A stretch of DNA of 55,349 nt from Actinoplanes oryzae (GTDB lineage: Bacteria; Actinomycetota; Actinomycetes; Mycobacteriales; Micromonosporaceae), in the NCBI RefSeq assembly GCF_030757795.1, contig NZ_JAUQWH010000046.1, positions 1 to 55,349 on the forward strand, in the 5' to 3' direction. Made by a program: the position numbers and the translations under genes. The notes below the pieces were generated by a model. That model was not told the origin of the DNA and did not search any database. It saw only the letters and a program-made list of their open reading frames with translations. Shown one piece after another: positions 54,986 through 55,349 of this stretch; the stretch's first letter is position 1; each line of letters opens with the position of its first letter.

Positions 54986-55011
54986 GGCGGGCCTCTTTGC
55001 TGGGGCCCGCC
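54986..55011. terminator. Terminator between DUF3151 and the MinD-like gene
   Basis: An eight-base perfect stem (GGCGGGCC with GGCCCGCC) around a ten-base loop, then TTTCT on the plus strand. It starts six bases after the DUF3151 stop and ends five bases before the convergent stop. Confidence 0.8.
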
Positions 55012-55015
55012 TTTC

Positions 55016-55349
55016 TCACAGTCCTTCTGCCACGGCTGCGGCGATCTTGAGCCAGCTGTCCCGGGTGCCGTTGGAGAGGTGCCCGTAACGCAGCGGCTCG
55101 CCGGAGTCGATCAGCTTCTCGTAGGGCGCCAGCAGCACCGCCCGCGTCCGGGCCGCGAAGTGCCGCTGGATCGCCGGCAGGTCGATGTCCTTGCGCGTCG
55201 GCGGCATGGTGACCACGCTGATCGCCTGCCGCACCAGCCGCTGCCGGCCGCTCTGCTCCAGGTGGTCGAGCATGCGCGCCGCGGTCTCCGCCGAGTCGTT
55301 ACGAGCCGACATCGTGATCACCAGCTGGTCGGTCGCGTCCATGGCGGCC
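55016..55349 (-). CDS. MinD/ParA-like ATPase, C-terminal part (cut by window edge)
   Basis: The last ~111 residues of a protein whose start lies beyond the right edge; the internal Met at 55342 is preceded by in-frame Ala codons. The sequence (ATDQLVITMSARNDSAETAARMLDHLE, then RQAISVVTMPPTRKDIDLPAIQRHF, RAVLLAPYEKLIDSGE and RDSWLKIAAAVAEGL) is typical of the actinobacterial MinD-like ATPases linked to type VII secretion and partitioning. The Walker A motif is not in the window, so activity cannot be checked. Confidence 0.75.
   Translation of the reverse strand, partial: AAMDATDQLVITMSARNDSAETAARMLDHLEQSGRQRLVRQAISVVTMPPTRKDIDLPAIQRHFAARTRAVLLAPYEKLIDSGEPLRYGHLSNGTRDSWLKIAAAVAEGL

Overview
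The window looks like chromosomal DNA of a high-GC actinobacterium, most probably a Micromonosporaceae member (Actinoplanes/Micromonospora-like). The signs are: strong G/C bias at third codon positions, frequent GTG starts, a FadE5-type acyl-CoA dehydrogenase, an HspR-controlled dnaK-grpE-dnaJ-hspR operon with HAIR operators, a mycobacterial/actinobacterial-type LexA box, DUF3151 and DUF6458 proteins, and several membrane proteins with long Pro/Gly/Tyr-rich tails. No tRNA, rRNA, insertion sequence, prophage or CRISPR array was found by eye. Both edge genes are cut (a flavin/F420-binding PPOX protein on the left, a MinD-like ATPase on the right).

Layout. 1-8.7 kb: PPOX protein with a perfect SOS box, dcd, YciI protein, a phosphoribosyltransferase, a membrane SpoIIE-type phosphatase, a FadE5-like dehydrogenase behind a double operator, SixA, DUF6458, an NmrA-like reductase divergent from its probable HxlR regulator, and a hemolysin-III protein. 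8.7-14.7 kb: an NHLRC2-like thioredoxin/NHL protein and a 1108-residue, mostly disordered membrane protein with an LppU-like extracytoplasmic end. 14.8-18.3 kb: an E1alpha-E1beta-E2 2-oxoacid dehydrogenase operon (branched-chain or pyruvate). 18.8-25.8 kb: a secreted/anchored low-complexity protein, then a three-gene operon with two dynamin-like membrane GTPases and an unknown protein. 26-30.5 kb: the dnaK operon. 30.7-35.6 kb: unknown membrane protein, unknown small protein, K+/H+ antiporter with its TrkA-C subunit, MFS exporter. 35.8-38.4 kb: clpB, sharing HAIR operators with dnaK. 39-44.5 kb: two tandem four-helix membrane proteins with Tyr/Pro tails, an ArsR regulator, a repeat-rich non-coding stretch and a DedA protein with a Tyr/Gln tail. 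44.5-48.4 kb: the Pnkp-Hen1 RNA repair pair. 48.4-55.3 kb: secreted protein, class II aldolase, small unknowns, a LOG protein divergent from an ADP-ribosylglycohydrolase, DUF3151, and the MinD-like end.

Working together. DnaK/GrpE/DnaJ and ClpB form one disaggregation machine and their genes carry the same operator for HspR, which is encoded here. Pnkp and Hen1 overlap by four bases and form one RNA repair complex. E1alpha, E1beta and E2 are translationally coupled. The two dynamin-like genes also overlap by four bases, implying a heteromeric membrane-remodelling pair.

The most unusual signal is non-coding: short tandem repeats start at or just after the stop codons of several genes. A 23-base period occurs at three unrelated loci (after dcd, hspR and the aldolase gene). 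Other arrays have periods of 15 bases (after grpE and after the DedA gene), 18 bases (after 20233) and about 42 bases (after arsR, each unit able to fold on itself). These and the LexA box, the leader ORF at 32439-32468 and the LOG/ADP-ribosylglycohydrolase pair deserve follow-up.
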